From Saccharothrix sp. NRRL B-16348 (lineage in GTDB: Bacteria > Actinomycetota > Actinomycetes > Mycobacteriales > Pseudonocardiaceae): 31,322 bases of DNA. The stretch's first letter is position 1; every line of letters begins with the position of its first letter. This document shows positions 1 to 7,406 of the stretch, in pieces. Location: NCBI RefSeq assembly GCF_001280085.1, contig NZ_LGED01000273.1:1-31322 (forward strand), written 5' to 3'. The notes under the pieces are model-generated. The model did not search any database. It saw only the letters and a list, made by a program, of their open reading frames with translations, and was not told where the DNA came from. The position numbers were made by a program, and so were the translations under genes.

Positions 1-1
1 C

Positions 2-136
2 TTCCGCTGCCGCACGGTCCGCCGCATCGTGGTGGGCGACCACGTCGCCCTGGTGGGCGAACCGCTGGAGATCCAGCACAACACCGGCAACCCACCCCTC
101 GTCCGCTTCCGAGGCCGGTACACGTCCGTGGCCTGA
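2..136 (+). CDS. Flavin reductase-like protein, C-terminal end (partial)
   Basis: The window opens inside a reading frame that stops at TGA 134-136, leaving 44 residues. The visible part has a GDHVALVGEPLEI segment followed by PLVRFRGRY. That pattern is typical of the C-terminal strands of FMN-binding flavin reductases of the DIM6/NTAB family (roughly: H-x-hydrophobic-x-G-x-V, then PL-hydrophobic-x-x-G-x-Y). Such reductases supply reduced FMN to two-component monooxygenases, and the monooxygenase at 7407-8738 is a natural partner. The gene converges on the dioxygenase gene at 297, with a strong hairpin between them. The start lies outside the window, so length and N-terminus cannot be judged. 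The family assignment rests on a short tail only. Confidence 0.6.
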   Translation, partial: FRCRTVRRIVVGDHVALVGEPLEIQHNTGNPPLVRFRGRYTSVA

Positions 137-193
137 CACCGTTGCCAGGGCCGGAGCGGGCGCATGCCTCGGCGCGTGACCCGGCCAAGAGGA

Positions 194-234
194 TCGCCCG
201 TGGTTCAAGGTCGAAGTGCTTGAACCACGGGCGA
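194..234. terminator. Bidirectional hairpin terminator between convergent genes
   Basis: A perfect 16-bp inverted repeat (TCGCCCGTGGTTCAAG at 194-209 and its complement at 219-234) with a 9-nt loop lies between the stop at 136 (+) and the stop at 297 (-). There is no T-tract, as is common for actinomycete terminators. Its position between two convergent gene ends supports a shared terminator. Confidence 0.75.
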
Positions 235-296
235 CCATCGTCCGCCACGAACGGGTCCGTCACCGAAACCCGTGTGCGACGGAGCGCGCGCGGCGG

Positions 297-1214
297 TCAG
301 AGCGCGGAGAAGTGGGCCGCGTCCCCGACGACCGTGGTGCTCGTGACGCCGTCCACGCTGATCGGGACGTCGCCCGCGATGGTGATGCGGTGCAGGCGGC
401 GACGGGCGTCGTCGTAGTCGGCGACGCCGTAGTGCTGGGTGGCGCGGTTGTCCCAGATCGCCACGTCGCCGTCGGCCCACTGCCAGCGCACGGTGTTCTC
501 CAGCCGGGTCACCCGGTCTTGGAGCAGGTGGTAGACCGCGTGCGACTCGGCGCTCGTCAGACCCACGATCCGCTTGACGAAGTGGCCGAGCAGCAGCGCC
601 CGCTCACCCGTCTCCGGGTGCACGCGCACCACGGGGTGCTCGGTCTCGTAGCGCTGCGACTCGAACTCGTCCCGGTAGGACTCCTCCTTCACGTCCACGC
701 CACCGATGCGGGTCGAGTCGACGTGCCCGGCGTAGTCGTAGACGTTGCTGTGCACCGCCCACAGCCGGTCCGCCAACGCCTTCAACGCCGGCGGCAGTTC
801 CTCGTAGGCGCGCGCCGTGTTCGCCCACACCGTGTTGCCGCCGTACGGCGGCAGCTCGACCGCGCGCAGGATGCTGATCGCGGGCACGCGGTCGACGAAC
901 GTGACGTCGGTGTGCCAGCTGTTGGCCTTGCCGTGGTCGGAGTCGATCGGCAGCACGTTGGCGTGCTCGCGGCCCTTGACGGTCGGGTGGGCCAGCGTCG
1001 GCTCGCCGAGCAGCCGGGCGAAGGCGAGCTGGCCCGCGTCGTCCAGGTGCTCCTGGCCGCGGAAGAACACCACCTTGTCGGCCAGCAGCGCGTCCCGGAC
1101 GGTCGCGACGGCGCCCTCGGACAGGTCACCGCCCAGCCGGACGCCGTCGATCCGCGCGCCGATGCCCGCGCCGAGCCGGTGGACGGTGATCGTGTCGGAA
1201 AGCTGTGCGGTCAT
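297..1214 (-). CDS. TauD/AtsK-family 2-oxoglutarate-dependent dioxygenase
   Basis: A 305-residue non-heme Fe(II)/2-oxoglutarate dioxygenase. The iron facial triad is visible as H101-T-D103 (NSWHTDVTF) and H261 ([11 protein letters not shown]), and the probable 2-oxoglutarate-binding arginine is R276 ([12 protein letters not shown]). The segments [21 protein letters not shown] and [17 protein letters not shown] are typical of the alkylsulfatase AtsK/taurine dioxygenase branch. These enzymes hydroxylate the carbon bearing sulfate or sulfonate and so release inorganic sulfur plus an aldehyde. I start at ATG 1214 because similarity begins there; an in-frame extension to 1283 looks unlike the family. 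The gene is divergent from the ABC transporter operon, which suggests shared sulfur-dependent control. The substrate cannot be read from the sequence. Confidence 0.88.
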   Translation of the reverse strand: MTAQLSDTITVHRLGAGIGARIDGVRLGGDLSEGAVATVRDALLADKVVFFRGQEHLDDAGQLAFARLLGEPTLAHPTVKGREHANVLPIDSDHGKANSWHTDVTFVDRVPAISILRAVELPPYGGNTVWANTARAYEELPPALKALADRLWAVHSNVYDYAGHVDSTRIGGVDVKEESYRDEFESQRYETEHPVVRVHPETGERALLLGHFVKRIVGLTSAESHAVYHLLQDRVTRLENTVRWQWADGDVAIWDNRATQHYGVADYDDARRRLHRITIAGDVPISVDGVTSTTVVGDAAHFSAL

Positions 1215-1345
1215 CGCCGATGTCCTCTCGTGAGAATGCGTTCGAACACCACGATGGGCAGTCACGCGGAACGGGCACAACATCGCGCGGCGGTGAATTA
1301 AGTCTTCTCAGCACTCGGACGCGGTTGACACGCCCTACCGCCCTC

Positions 1346-1376
1346 GACACTTCTTTGCGCTGGGCAAAGAAGTGTC
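1346..1376. promoter_or_regulatory. Perfect 13-bp inverted repeat, candidate operator
   Basis: GACACTTCTTTGC (1346-1358) is repeated exactly in inverted form at 1364-1376 with a 5-nt spacer. It lies in the 409-bp divergent intergenic region between the dioxygenase start (1214) and the transporter operon (1624). Its arms are less GC-rich than the surroundings and no coding ORF is evident here. A regulator site, possibly for the ROK protein at 6229-7404, is the simplest reading. A TTGACA lies just upstream at 1325-1330, but no convincing -10 follows. A structured 5' leader is the alternative. Confidence 0.55.
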
Positions 1377-1468
1377 CGGTGTCCAGCTCCGCGGACCGCC
1401 GGCTCCATGATGTGGGACGGCTGCCGAGCCCGTTGACCCGGTCTGACCTGGGTGTGAGGCTCTGGCAC

Positions 1469-1552
1469 GTGAGCCAAGCCGTCAACCTCACCTCGCGCCG
1501 GCACGTCGATCTCCGGCGGCAAGCCGGCGCGCTCTGTCGCACCGGTCGCTGA
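1469..1552 (+). CDS. Short leader peptide of the sulfur-gene attenuator type
   Basis: A 27-residue ORF starting at GTG 1469 with a GTGAGG ribosome-binding sequence about 9 nt upstream. It contains LTSRRHVDLRRQAGALC and then a few residues to TGA 1550-1552. This matches the pattern of actinobacterial putative leader peptides (basic pair, HVDL, arginine, small residues, cysteine near the end) that are common upstream of sulfate, cysteine and sulfonate genes. From family knowledge, ribosome behaviour at the cysteine codon is thought to couple cysteine supply to downstream expression. Here it lies 71 nt before the transporter operon, with a hairpin in between. It is too short for normal gene calling, and I call it from its motif and position. 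Confidence 0.7.
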   Translation: MSQAVNLTSRRHVDLRRQAGALCRTGR

Positions 1553-1567
1553 AACCCTTTCCCCTTT

Positions 1568-1583
1568 CGGGCGTCGACGCCCG
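1568..1583 (+). promoter_or_regulatory. Hairpin between leader peptide and sulfonate operon
   Basis: CGGGCGTCGACGCCCG is a 16-nt perfect palindrome. As RNA it gives a 6-bp GC stem with a TCGA loop, followed by ATATTTC. It starts 15 nt after the leader-peptide stop and lies 40 nt before the first transporter start. This is where an attenuator or a translation-coupling structure would be expected. The function is inferred. Confidence 0.45.
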
Positions 1584-1623
1584 ATATTTCGGCCTGCCCG
1601 CATTTTCCAACAAAGGATTCGCC

Positions 1624-2625
1624 GTGATCAGCACGCGACGGAACTTCCTCGGCCTCGCTCTCCTCGGTCTGACGGCGGCCACCGTCGGCTGCACCCCCGC
1701 CGGCGCCGGCGCCGGGACCAGGACGCTGCGCTACCAGGGCTGGGCGGGCGACGTGACCCTGCCCGAACTGGCCGCCGACCTCGGCTACCTCGGCGACGTG
1801 CGGCTGGAGTGGGTCGGCAACACGACCAGCGGCCCGCAGGACATCCAGTCCGCCGCCACCGGCCAGGTCGACTTCGGCGGCGCGTTCAACGGCGCGGTGG
1901 TCAAGCTCAAGGCCGCCGGCGCCCCGATCAAGTCGGTGATCGGCTACTACGGCTCCGACGAGGCGGCGTTCAGCGGCTTCTACGTGCTGGAGGACAGCCC
2001 GATCACCTCCGCGCGCGACCTGATCGGCAAGAAGGTCGGCATGAACACCCTGGGCGCGCACCACGAGGCCATGCTCGGCATCTACCTCAAGCGCAACGGC
2101 CTGTCCCCGGACGAGATCGAGAAGGTGGAGCCGATCGCGGTGCCGCCGGTGAACATCGAGCAGTCCGTGCGGCAGGGGCAGATCGAGGTCGGCGTGCTGG
2201 GCGGCATCCTGCGCGACAAGGCGTCGGAGAAGGGCGGCCTGCGCAAGCTGTTCTCCGACTTCGACCTGCTGGGGGCGTTCACCGCGGGCACGTACGTGTT
2301 CACCGAGAAGTTCCTCAAGGACAACCCCGACACCGTGCGGACGTTCGTCAGCGGCGTGGCGCAGGCCATCGAGTGGAGCCGCACGACGCCGCGCGAGGAG
2401 GTCGTGGCGCGCAAGGTCGACATCCTCACCAAGCGCGGGCGCAACGAGGACCCGGCCGCGCTGCGGTACTGGAAGTCCAACGGCGTCGCCGAGAAGGGCG
2501 GTCGGATCGTGGACCAGGAGCTGACGCTGTGGGTCGACTGGCTCGCCGAACGCGGCGAGATCGCCAGGGACCAGGTGAACCTCGCCGACCTCTACACCAA
2601 CGAGTTCAACGGGGTGGCGGCATGA
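1624..2625 (+). CDS. ABC transporter substrate-binding lipoprotein, SsuA/NMT1-like
   Basis: A 333-residue protein with an N-terminal Tat-like RR motif (residues 5-6), a hydrophobic stretch and a lipobox ending TVGC with Cys23, so it is probably a membrane-anchored lipoprotein. After the signal come the features of the SsuA/TauA/NMT1-THI5 periplasmic-binding fold: ATGQVDFGG near residue 80, PIKSVIGYYG, and SARDLIGKKVGMNTLG, the usual domain-crossing segment. It should capture the organosulfur (or similar small anionic) substrate outside the cell. The start is GTG 1624 with AAAGGA just upstream. It is the first gene of the operon, its stop overlaps the ATPase start (ATGA), and the leader peptide and hairpin precede it. 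Confidence 0.85.
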   Translation: MISTRRNFLGLALLGLTAATVGCTPAGAGAGTRTLRYQGWAGDVTLPELAADLGYLGDVRLEWVGNTTSGPQDIQSAATGQVDFGGAFNGAVVKLKAAGAPIKSVIGYYGSDEAAFSGFYVLEDSPITSARDLIGKKVGMNTLGAHHEAMLGIYLKRNGLSPDEIEKVEPIAVPPVNIEQSVRQGQIEVGVLGGILRDKASEKGGLRKLFSDFDLLGAFTAGTYVFTEKFLKDNPDTVRTFVSGVAQAIEWSRTTPREEVVARKVDILTKRGRNEDPAALRYWKSNGVAEKGGRIVDQELTLWVDWLAERGEIARDQVNLADLYTNEFNGVAA

Positions 2626-3443
2626 GCGGCCACATCAGCTTCCGCGACGTGACCAAGCGGTTCGCGGTCCGCGACCGCGCGTCCCGGCGCCGCACCGAGT
2701 TCACCGCCGTCCGTGGTGTGGACCTGGACGTGGAGCGCGGCGAGTTCCTGGTCCTGGTCGGGCCGAGCGGCTGCGGCAAGTCCACGTTGCTGGACCTGCT
2801 CGGCGGGCTGACCGAGCCGAGCGAGGGCCGGGTGCTGCTGGACGGCGCGCCGATCACCGGGCCGGGGCTGGACCGGGGCGTGGTGTTCCAGCAGTACGCG
2901 CTGCTGCCGTGGCGCACCGCGCAGGGCAACGTCGAGTTCGGACTGGAAGCGGCCGGCGTGCCGCGTCGCGAACGGCCGGGGCGTGCCCGCGAGTTCCTGG
3001 ACCTGGTGGGGTTGGCCGGTTTCGAGGACCGGCACCCGCACCAGCTCTCGGGCGGCATGCGACAGCGCGTCGCGATCGCCCGCAGCCTGGCCTACGACCC
3101 GGCCGTGCTGCTGATGGACGAGCCGTTCGCGGCCCTGGACGCGCAGACCCGCGAGTCCTTGCAGGACGAGTTGCTGCGCATCTGGCGGCGCACCGGCAAG
3201 ACGGTCGTGTTCATCACGCACTCCATCGACGAGGCCGTCTACCTGGGACAGCGGGTCGCGGTGCTGACCTCGCGGCCCGGCCGGGTCAAGGAGGTGGTCG
3301 GGATCGAGCTCGGTGACCGCGCCGACGGGGTCGACCTGCGTTCCAGCGCCGAGTTCGCGCGTTACCGGCACCGGATCTGGGAGCTGCTGCACGACGAGGT
3401 CTCCCGGGCCCAGCGACAGGAGAAGGAGGTGGCGCCGGTATGA
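2622..3443 (+). CDS. ABC transporter ATP-binding protein, SsuB/TauB-like
   Basis: A 273-residue nucleotide-binding subunit with the full set of motifs. Walker A is GPSGCGKST (about residues 47-55), the Q-loop QQYALLPW, the signature LSGGMRQR, Walker B VLLMDEPFAALD and the H-loop ITHSIDEAVYLG. The length and the ALLPW Q-loop are typical of nitrate/sulfonate/taurine importers. It works on the cytoplasmic face with the permease encoded next. Its start overlaps the lipoprotein stop as ATGA, and its stop overlaps the permease start in the same way, so the three subunits are translationally coupled. Confidence 0.92.
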   Translation: MSGHISFRDVTKRFAVRDRASRRRTEFTAVRGVDLDVERGEFLVLVGPSGCGKSTLLDLLGGLTEPSEGRVLLDGAPITGPGLDRGVVFQQYALLPWRTAQGNVEFGLEAAGVPRRERPGRAREFLDLVGLAGFEDRHPHQLSGGMRQRVAIARSLAYDPAVLLMDEPFAALDAQTRESLQDELLRIWRRTGKTVVFITHSIDEAVYLGQRVAVLTSRPGRVKEVVGIELGDRADGVDLRSSAEFARYRHRIWELLHDEVSRAQRQEKEVAPV

Positions 3444-4282
3444 CCGCGCTGGTGGAAGCACGACCGGCCGTGGACGAGGAGCGGCCCTCTCGTGACCGCG
3501 TGAAGCGACCGTCGGCGCCGCGCCGGGTCGCCGACGCGCTGGTGACGGCGACCGGCAAGGTCGCGGCGATCCTGGTGCTGCTGGCGGTGTGGGAGACCGC
3601 GCCCCGGCTGGGCCTGGTCGACGCCACGTTCCTGCCGCCGTTCTCGACGGTGGTCGACGCGTGGTGGCGGCTGGCCACGAGCGGTCAGCTCGCCGACGAC
3701 ACCGGGGCCAGCCTGGCCCGGTCGTTGTCCGGGTTCGGCCTCGCGGTGGCGGTGGCCGTGCCGCTGGGCTTGCTGATCGGCTGGTACAAGCCGGTGGCGA
3801 CGCTGCTCGGGCCGCTGCTGGAGGTCTTCCGCAACACCGCGGCGCTGGCGTTGCTGCCGGTGCTCGTGCTGCTGCTCGGCATCGGCGAGACGTCGAAGAT
3901 CGCCATCGTGTGCTACGCCTGCACGTGGCCGATCCTGCTCAACACGATCAGCGCGGTGCGCGGCGTCGACCCGACCCTGCTCCGGCTGGCGAAGTCGGTG
4001 GACCTGTCGGGGTTCCGGCTCTTCCAGAAGGTGATCCTGCCCGCCGCGGTGCCCACGGTGTTCACCGGCATCCGGTTGGCGGGCGCCGTGTCGATCCTGG
4101 TGCTGGTGGCCGCGGAGATGGTGGGCGCCAAGGCCGGTCTCGGCTACCTGATCAACGCCTCGCAGTTCAACTTCGCCATCCCCCGGATGTACGCGGGGAT
4201 CATCACGATCTCGGCCATCGGTGTGGTGTTCAACCAGGTGCTGGTCGCCCTGGAACGCCGGTTCACGTCCTGGCGCGTCTGA
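3440..4282 (+). CDS. ABC transporter permease, SsuC/TauC-like
   Basis: A 280-residue polytopic membrane protein with about six hydrophobic segments after a short basic cytoplasmic N-terminus. The BPD_transp_1 fold is shown by SLSGFGLAVAVAVPLG and by the EAA-type coupling loop near LLRLAKSVDLSGFRLFQKVILPAAVPT, the latter typical of sulfonate/taurine/nitrate permeases. The ending AIGVVFNQVLVALERRFTSWR is also characteristic of SsuC-type proteins. It forms the import channel for the substrate delivered by the lipoprotein at 1624-2625. The gene overlaps the ATPase gene by ATGA. A 28-nt gap containing GGAAGGAG leads to the flavoprotein gene. Confidence 0.9.
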   Translation: MTALVEARPAVDEERPSRDRVKRPSAPRRVADALVTATGKVAAILVLLAVWETAPRLGLVDATFLPPFSTVVDAWWRLATSGQLADDTGASLARSLSGFGLAVAVAVPLGLLIGWYKPVATLLGPLLEVFRNTAALALLPVLVLLLGIGETSKIAIVCYACTWPILLNTISAVRGVDPTLLRLAKSVDLSGFRLFQKVILPAAVPTVFTGIRLAGAVSILVLVAAEMVGAKAGLGYLINASQFNFAIPRMYAGIITISAIGVVFNQVLVALERRFTSWRV

Positions 4283-4310
4283 TCCACCCTCGGTACGGAA
4301 GGAGCATCGC

Positions 4311-5882
4311 ATGACGCTCGAACTCGACGCGGACGTGCTGGTCGTGGGCGGCGGGCCCGCCGCGACGTGGGCCGCGTTCAAGGCGGCCGAGGACGGCGCC
4401 TCGGTGGTGCTGGCCGACAAGGGGTACTGCGGCACCAGCGGCGCGACGGCGTCCGGCGGCACCGGCGTCTGGTACGTGCCGCCGGAGCCCGAGGCACGGG
4501 AGAAGGCCATGGCCAGCCGGGAGGCGCTGGGCGGGTACCTGGCGGACCGGCGCTGGATGGCGCGGGTGCTGGACGAGACCTACGACCGGATCAACGAGTT
4601 GGCCGAGGTGGCCCGCTACCCGTTCCCGGTCGGCCCGGACGGCGAGCCGCTGCGCAACGGCCTCCAAGGGCCCGAGTACATGCGGCGGCAGCGGATCCGG
4701 GTGCGCCGGGCGGGGGTGAGCATCGTCGACCACAGCCCCGTCACCGAACTGCTCACGGCGGACGACGGCGCGGTGGCGGGTGCGGCGGGGTACCAGCGGC
4801 AGGCCGACCGGGCGTTCCGGGTGCGGGCCGGCGCGGTGGTGCTGGCTACCGGTGGCTGCGCGTTCCTGAGCAAAGCGTTGGGCTGCAACGTCAACACGGG
4901 TGACGGCGCGCTGTTCGCCGCCGAGGTCGGTGCGGAGCTGTCGGGCATGGAGTTCTCCAACGCCTACGGCATCGCGCCCGAGCACACGTCGGTCACCAAG
5001 ACCGCGTTCTACAACTACGCCACGTTCTACCGCGCGGACGGCTCGGTGCTCGACGGTGCGGGCAGCCAGCGTGGCCGGTCGGTGATCGCGCGGACGTTGC
5101 TGGCCTCGGAGAAGGTGTTCTGCAAGCTCGACCGCGCCGACGAGGCCGCCCGCGAGGCGATGCGGCGGGCGCAGCCGAACTTCTTCCTGACGTTCGACCG
5201 GCTGGGCGTCGACCCGTTCACCCAGCCGTTCGCGGTGACGCTGCTGGCCGAGGGCACGGTGCGCGGCACCGGCGGCATCCGGATCGTGGACGACGGGTGC
5301 GCGACCACCGTGCCCGGCCTGTACGCGGCGGGTGACGCGGCGACCAGGGAGCTGATCTGCGGCGGGTTCACCGGCGGCGGCAGCCACAACGCGGCGTGGG
5401 CGATGTCGTCCGGGTCGTGGTCGGGGCGGGCGGCGGCCCGGTTCGCCCGCGCACTCGGCCCGTCCGCCCGTGAGCGCCGGGTCCGTGCCGCCGGTGGCGC
5501 GGGGCTGCGCCCGACCGGCACGACGTCGTCGGTGTCGGCGGCGGAGGTCGTGGCCGCCGTGCAGGCCGAGGTGCTGCCGTACGACAAGAACTACCTGCGG
5601 CACGGTGACGTGCTGCGCACCGCGTTGGGGCAGCTCGACGGCACGTGGTCGGCGGTGCGCTCCGGTCTGCGCGCCGAGGGCACGGACGTGGTGCGGGCGC
5701 GCCAGGCGGCGGCGATGGTCGCGCACGCCCGGTGGATGTACACCTCGGCGCTGGCGCGCAGCGAGAGCCGGGGCATGGCCAAGCGGCTCGACTTCCCCGA
5801 CCTGGACCCCGCCCAGCACTTCCGGATCACCTCCGGTGGCCTGGACGAGGTGTGGGCCCGCCCGCAGGAGGTGACCGCGTGA
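4311..5882 (+). CDS. FAD-binding oxidoreductase, AprA/fumarate-reductase-like
   Basis: A 523-residue flavoprotein of the succinate dehydrogenase/fumarate reductase/adenylylsulfate reductase fold. The N-terminal dinucleotide motif VVGGGPAATWAAFKAA (residues 11-26) is followed by ADKG and the GTSGATASGG loop. A second FAD region near the C-terminal third reads VPGLYAAGDAA, then GGFTGGGSHNAAWAMSSG, and a helical domain follows (residues about 400-520). ATG 4311 has a GGAAGGAG Shine-Dalgarno. The next gene, a two-cluster ferredoxin, overlaps as GTGA, so the pair is probably an AprAB-like two-subunit redox enzyme. In a sulfonate-uptake operon, a redox step on the organosulfur substrate or on released sulfite is plausible. 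The actual reaction is unknown to me. Confidence 0.85.
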   Translation: MTLELDADVLVVGGGPAATWAAFKAAEDGASVVLADKGYCGTSGATASGGTGVWYVPPEPEAREKAMASREALGGYLADRRWMARVLDETYDRINELAEVARYPFPVGPDGEPLRNGLQGPEYMRRQRIRVRRAGVSIVDHSPVTELLTADDGAVAGAAGYQRQADRAFRVRAGAVVLATGGCAFLSKALGCNVNTGDGALFAAEVGAELSGMEFSNAYGIAPEHTSVTKTAFYNYATFYRADGSVLDGAGSQRGRSVIARTLLASEKVFCKLDRADEAAREAMRRAQPNFFLTFDRLGVDPFTQPFAVTLLAEGTVRGTGGIRIVDDGCATTVPGLYAAGDAATRELICGGFTGGGSHNAAWAMSSGSWSGRAAARFARALGPSARERRVRAAGGAGLRPTGTTSSVSAAEVVAAVQAEVLPYDKNYLRHGDVLRTALGQLDGTWSAVRSGLRAEGTDVVRARQAAAMVAHARWMYTSALARSESRGMAKRLDFPDLDPAQHFRITSGGLDEVWARPQEVTA

Positions 5883-6232
5883 TCGAGCTGGTGTCGGCGG
5901 CGCGGTGCGTCACCTGCGACAAGTGCGTCGCCGTGTGCCCCACCAACGTGTTCGACCGGGGCGCGGACGGCGTGCCGGTGATCAGCAGGCAGCAGGACTG
6001 CCAGACGTGCTTCCAGTGCGAGGCGAACTGCCCGACCGACGCGTTGTTCGTGGCACCCCACACCCATCCGCTGCCGGCGGAGTCGTCCGCCCACGACGAG
6101 GAGCACCTGCGGCGGACGGGGTTGCTCGGCAGCTACCGCCGCGACATCGGGTGGGGTCACGGGCGCACGCCGGGTGCGGCACGGGCGGTGGGCCCCGCGC
6201 TGTCGCCGTCCGGCCCGCCGCTGATCTCGTGA
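5879..6232 (+). CDS. 8Fe-8S ferredoxin-type protein, AprB-like partner
   Basis: A 117-residue protein with two classical 4Fe-4S motifs: C10-x2-C13-x2-C16-x3-C20-P and C41-x2-C44-x2-C47-x3-C51-P. The remaining 65 residues carry no cysteine cluster and resemble the tail of small AprB-like subunits. The start is GTG 5879, which overlaps the flavoprotein stop; the stop at 6230-6232 overlaps the next GTG in the same way. It should pass electrons to or from the FAD protein. It is cytoplasmic, since there is no signal peptide. The coupling to the flavoprotein is strong contextual evidence that the two act together. Confidence 0.88.
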   Translation: MIELVSAARCVTCDKCVAVCPTNVFDRGADGVPVISRQQDCQTCFQCEANCPTDALFVAPHTHPLPAESSAHDEEHLRRTGLLGSYRRDIGWGHGRTPGAARAVGPALSPSGPPLIS

Positions 6233-7404
6233 ACCCCCGTGGCACGGCGGCGTCGGCGGTGCTGGGCGCCGTGCTGCGGCACGGGCCGGTCTCGCGCACC
6301 ACCATCGCGCGGCTGACCGGCCTCAGCCCGGCGGCGGTCACGCGCAACTGCGCGGCGCTCGCCGGTCTCGGCCTGCTCACCGACGTGGCCGGGGCGCTGC
6401 CGTACCGAGGCGTGGGCCGCCCGCACTCGCCGGTGGACGTGGAGACCGGTCGCCACCTGGTGGCGGGGATCCACATCGCCCACGAGCACTGCACGCTGGC
6501 GTTGCTGGACCTGCGCGGACGCGTCCGGGCCAGGGTGCGCGTGCCGCACCGCGACCCGGGCGACCACCGGGACGTGCTGGCGACCGCCGCGGACCGCCTG
6601 GTGCGGCTGCACGCCGAGCACCTGCCGGGGCACGTGCCGCTCGGCCTGGGCGTGGCCGCCGGAGGGTGGGTCGACACCGAGGCGGGCGTGCTGGTCGAGC
6701 ACGCCTCGCTGGGCTGGCGGGACGTGCCCGTGCGCGACCTGCTCGCGGCGCGCACCGGGCTGCCGGTGCTGGTGGACAGCCACGCGCGGGCGTTGGCACG
6801 GGCGGAGCAACTGTTCGGAGCGGCGGGCCACCACGAGTCGCTGGTGCACCTGTTCGTCGGCAACGTGGTGGACGCGGCGATCATCACCGGCGGCGGCACG
6901 CACCGGGGCGCGCGGTCGGCGGCGGGCGGTGTCGCGCACCTGGCGCTGGGCGACCCGGCGATCGAGTGCCCGTGCGGACGCCACGGGTGCCTGGAAGCCA
7001 CCGCGTCCGACCGCGCCTGGGCTTGGCGCGCCTACGAGGCGGGCGTGGTCTCCCGACCGTCGATCACCGACCTGGGTGACGCCGCCGTGGCCGGGAACGC
7101 CGCGGCGACCGCGCTGCTCGTCGACCGCGCCAGGATCGTCGGGCGCGCCGCGGCGCTGCTGTTCGACATCGTGAACCCCGATGTCGTCGTGGTCACCGAA
7201 CTGGGCGTCACCCGGCTGCCCGAGTGCGCCGACGCGTTGCGCGCCGAGGTGGCCACGACCTCGCGCGCGTGCCCGTCGCCGTCGGCCGTGCTGCCGAGCA
7301 GCTTCGGCCTGGACGTCCTCGGCGTGGCGGCCGGCGCCGTGCAGCTGGACGCGATCTACGCCGACCCGCTCGACCTCCGCAACCCGATCCGACTGGGAGT
7401 CTGA
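6229..7404 (+). CDS. ROK-family transcriptional regulator
   Basis: A 391-residue protein with an N-terminal winged helix-turn-helix (residues about 1-60; PVSRTTIARLTGLSPAAVTRN is the recognition region) and a ROK sugar-kinase-like domain. The ROK zinc motif is complete: C247-P-C249-G-R-H-G-C254. Regulators of this type bind a sugar or related ligand and control neighbouring genes. The GTG start at 6229 overlaps the ferredoxin stop, so it is made with the operon and probably regulates it. The 13-bp inverted repeat at 1346-1376 is a candidate site. A ROK regulator in a sulfonate operon is unexpected, because these usually respond to carbohydrates; a sulfosugar effector is a speculation. Confidence 0.85.
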   Translation: MNPRGTAASAVLGAVLRHGPVSRTTIARLTGLSPAAVTRNCAALAGLGLLTDVAGALPYRGVGRPHSPVDVETGRHLVAGIHIAHEHCTLALLDLRGRVRARVRVPHRDPGDHRDVLATAADRLVRLHAEHLPGHVPLGLGVAAGGWVDTEAGVLVEHASLGWRDVPVRDLLAARTGLPVLVDSHARALARAEQLFGAAGHHESLVHLFVGNVVDAAIITGGGTHRGARSAAGGVAHLALGDPAIECPCGRHGCLEATASDRAWAWRAYEAGVVSRPSITDLGDAAVAGNAAATALLVDRARIVGRAAALLFDIVNPDVVVVTELGVTRLPECADALRAEVATTSRACPSPSAVLPSSFGLDVLGVAAGAVQLDAIYADPLDLRNPIRLGV

Positions 7405-7406
7405 AG

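Noticed and set aside
1325..1330. TTGACA as a -35 promoter box
   Set aside because: There is no acceptable -10 hexamer at 16-19 bp spacing.
1380..1470. Possible SAM-type riboswitch ahead of the sulfur operon
   Set aside because: I could not find the conserved core words of SAM-I/IV riboswitches; the leader peptide explains the conserved-looking segment better.
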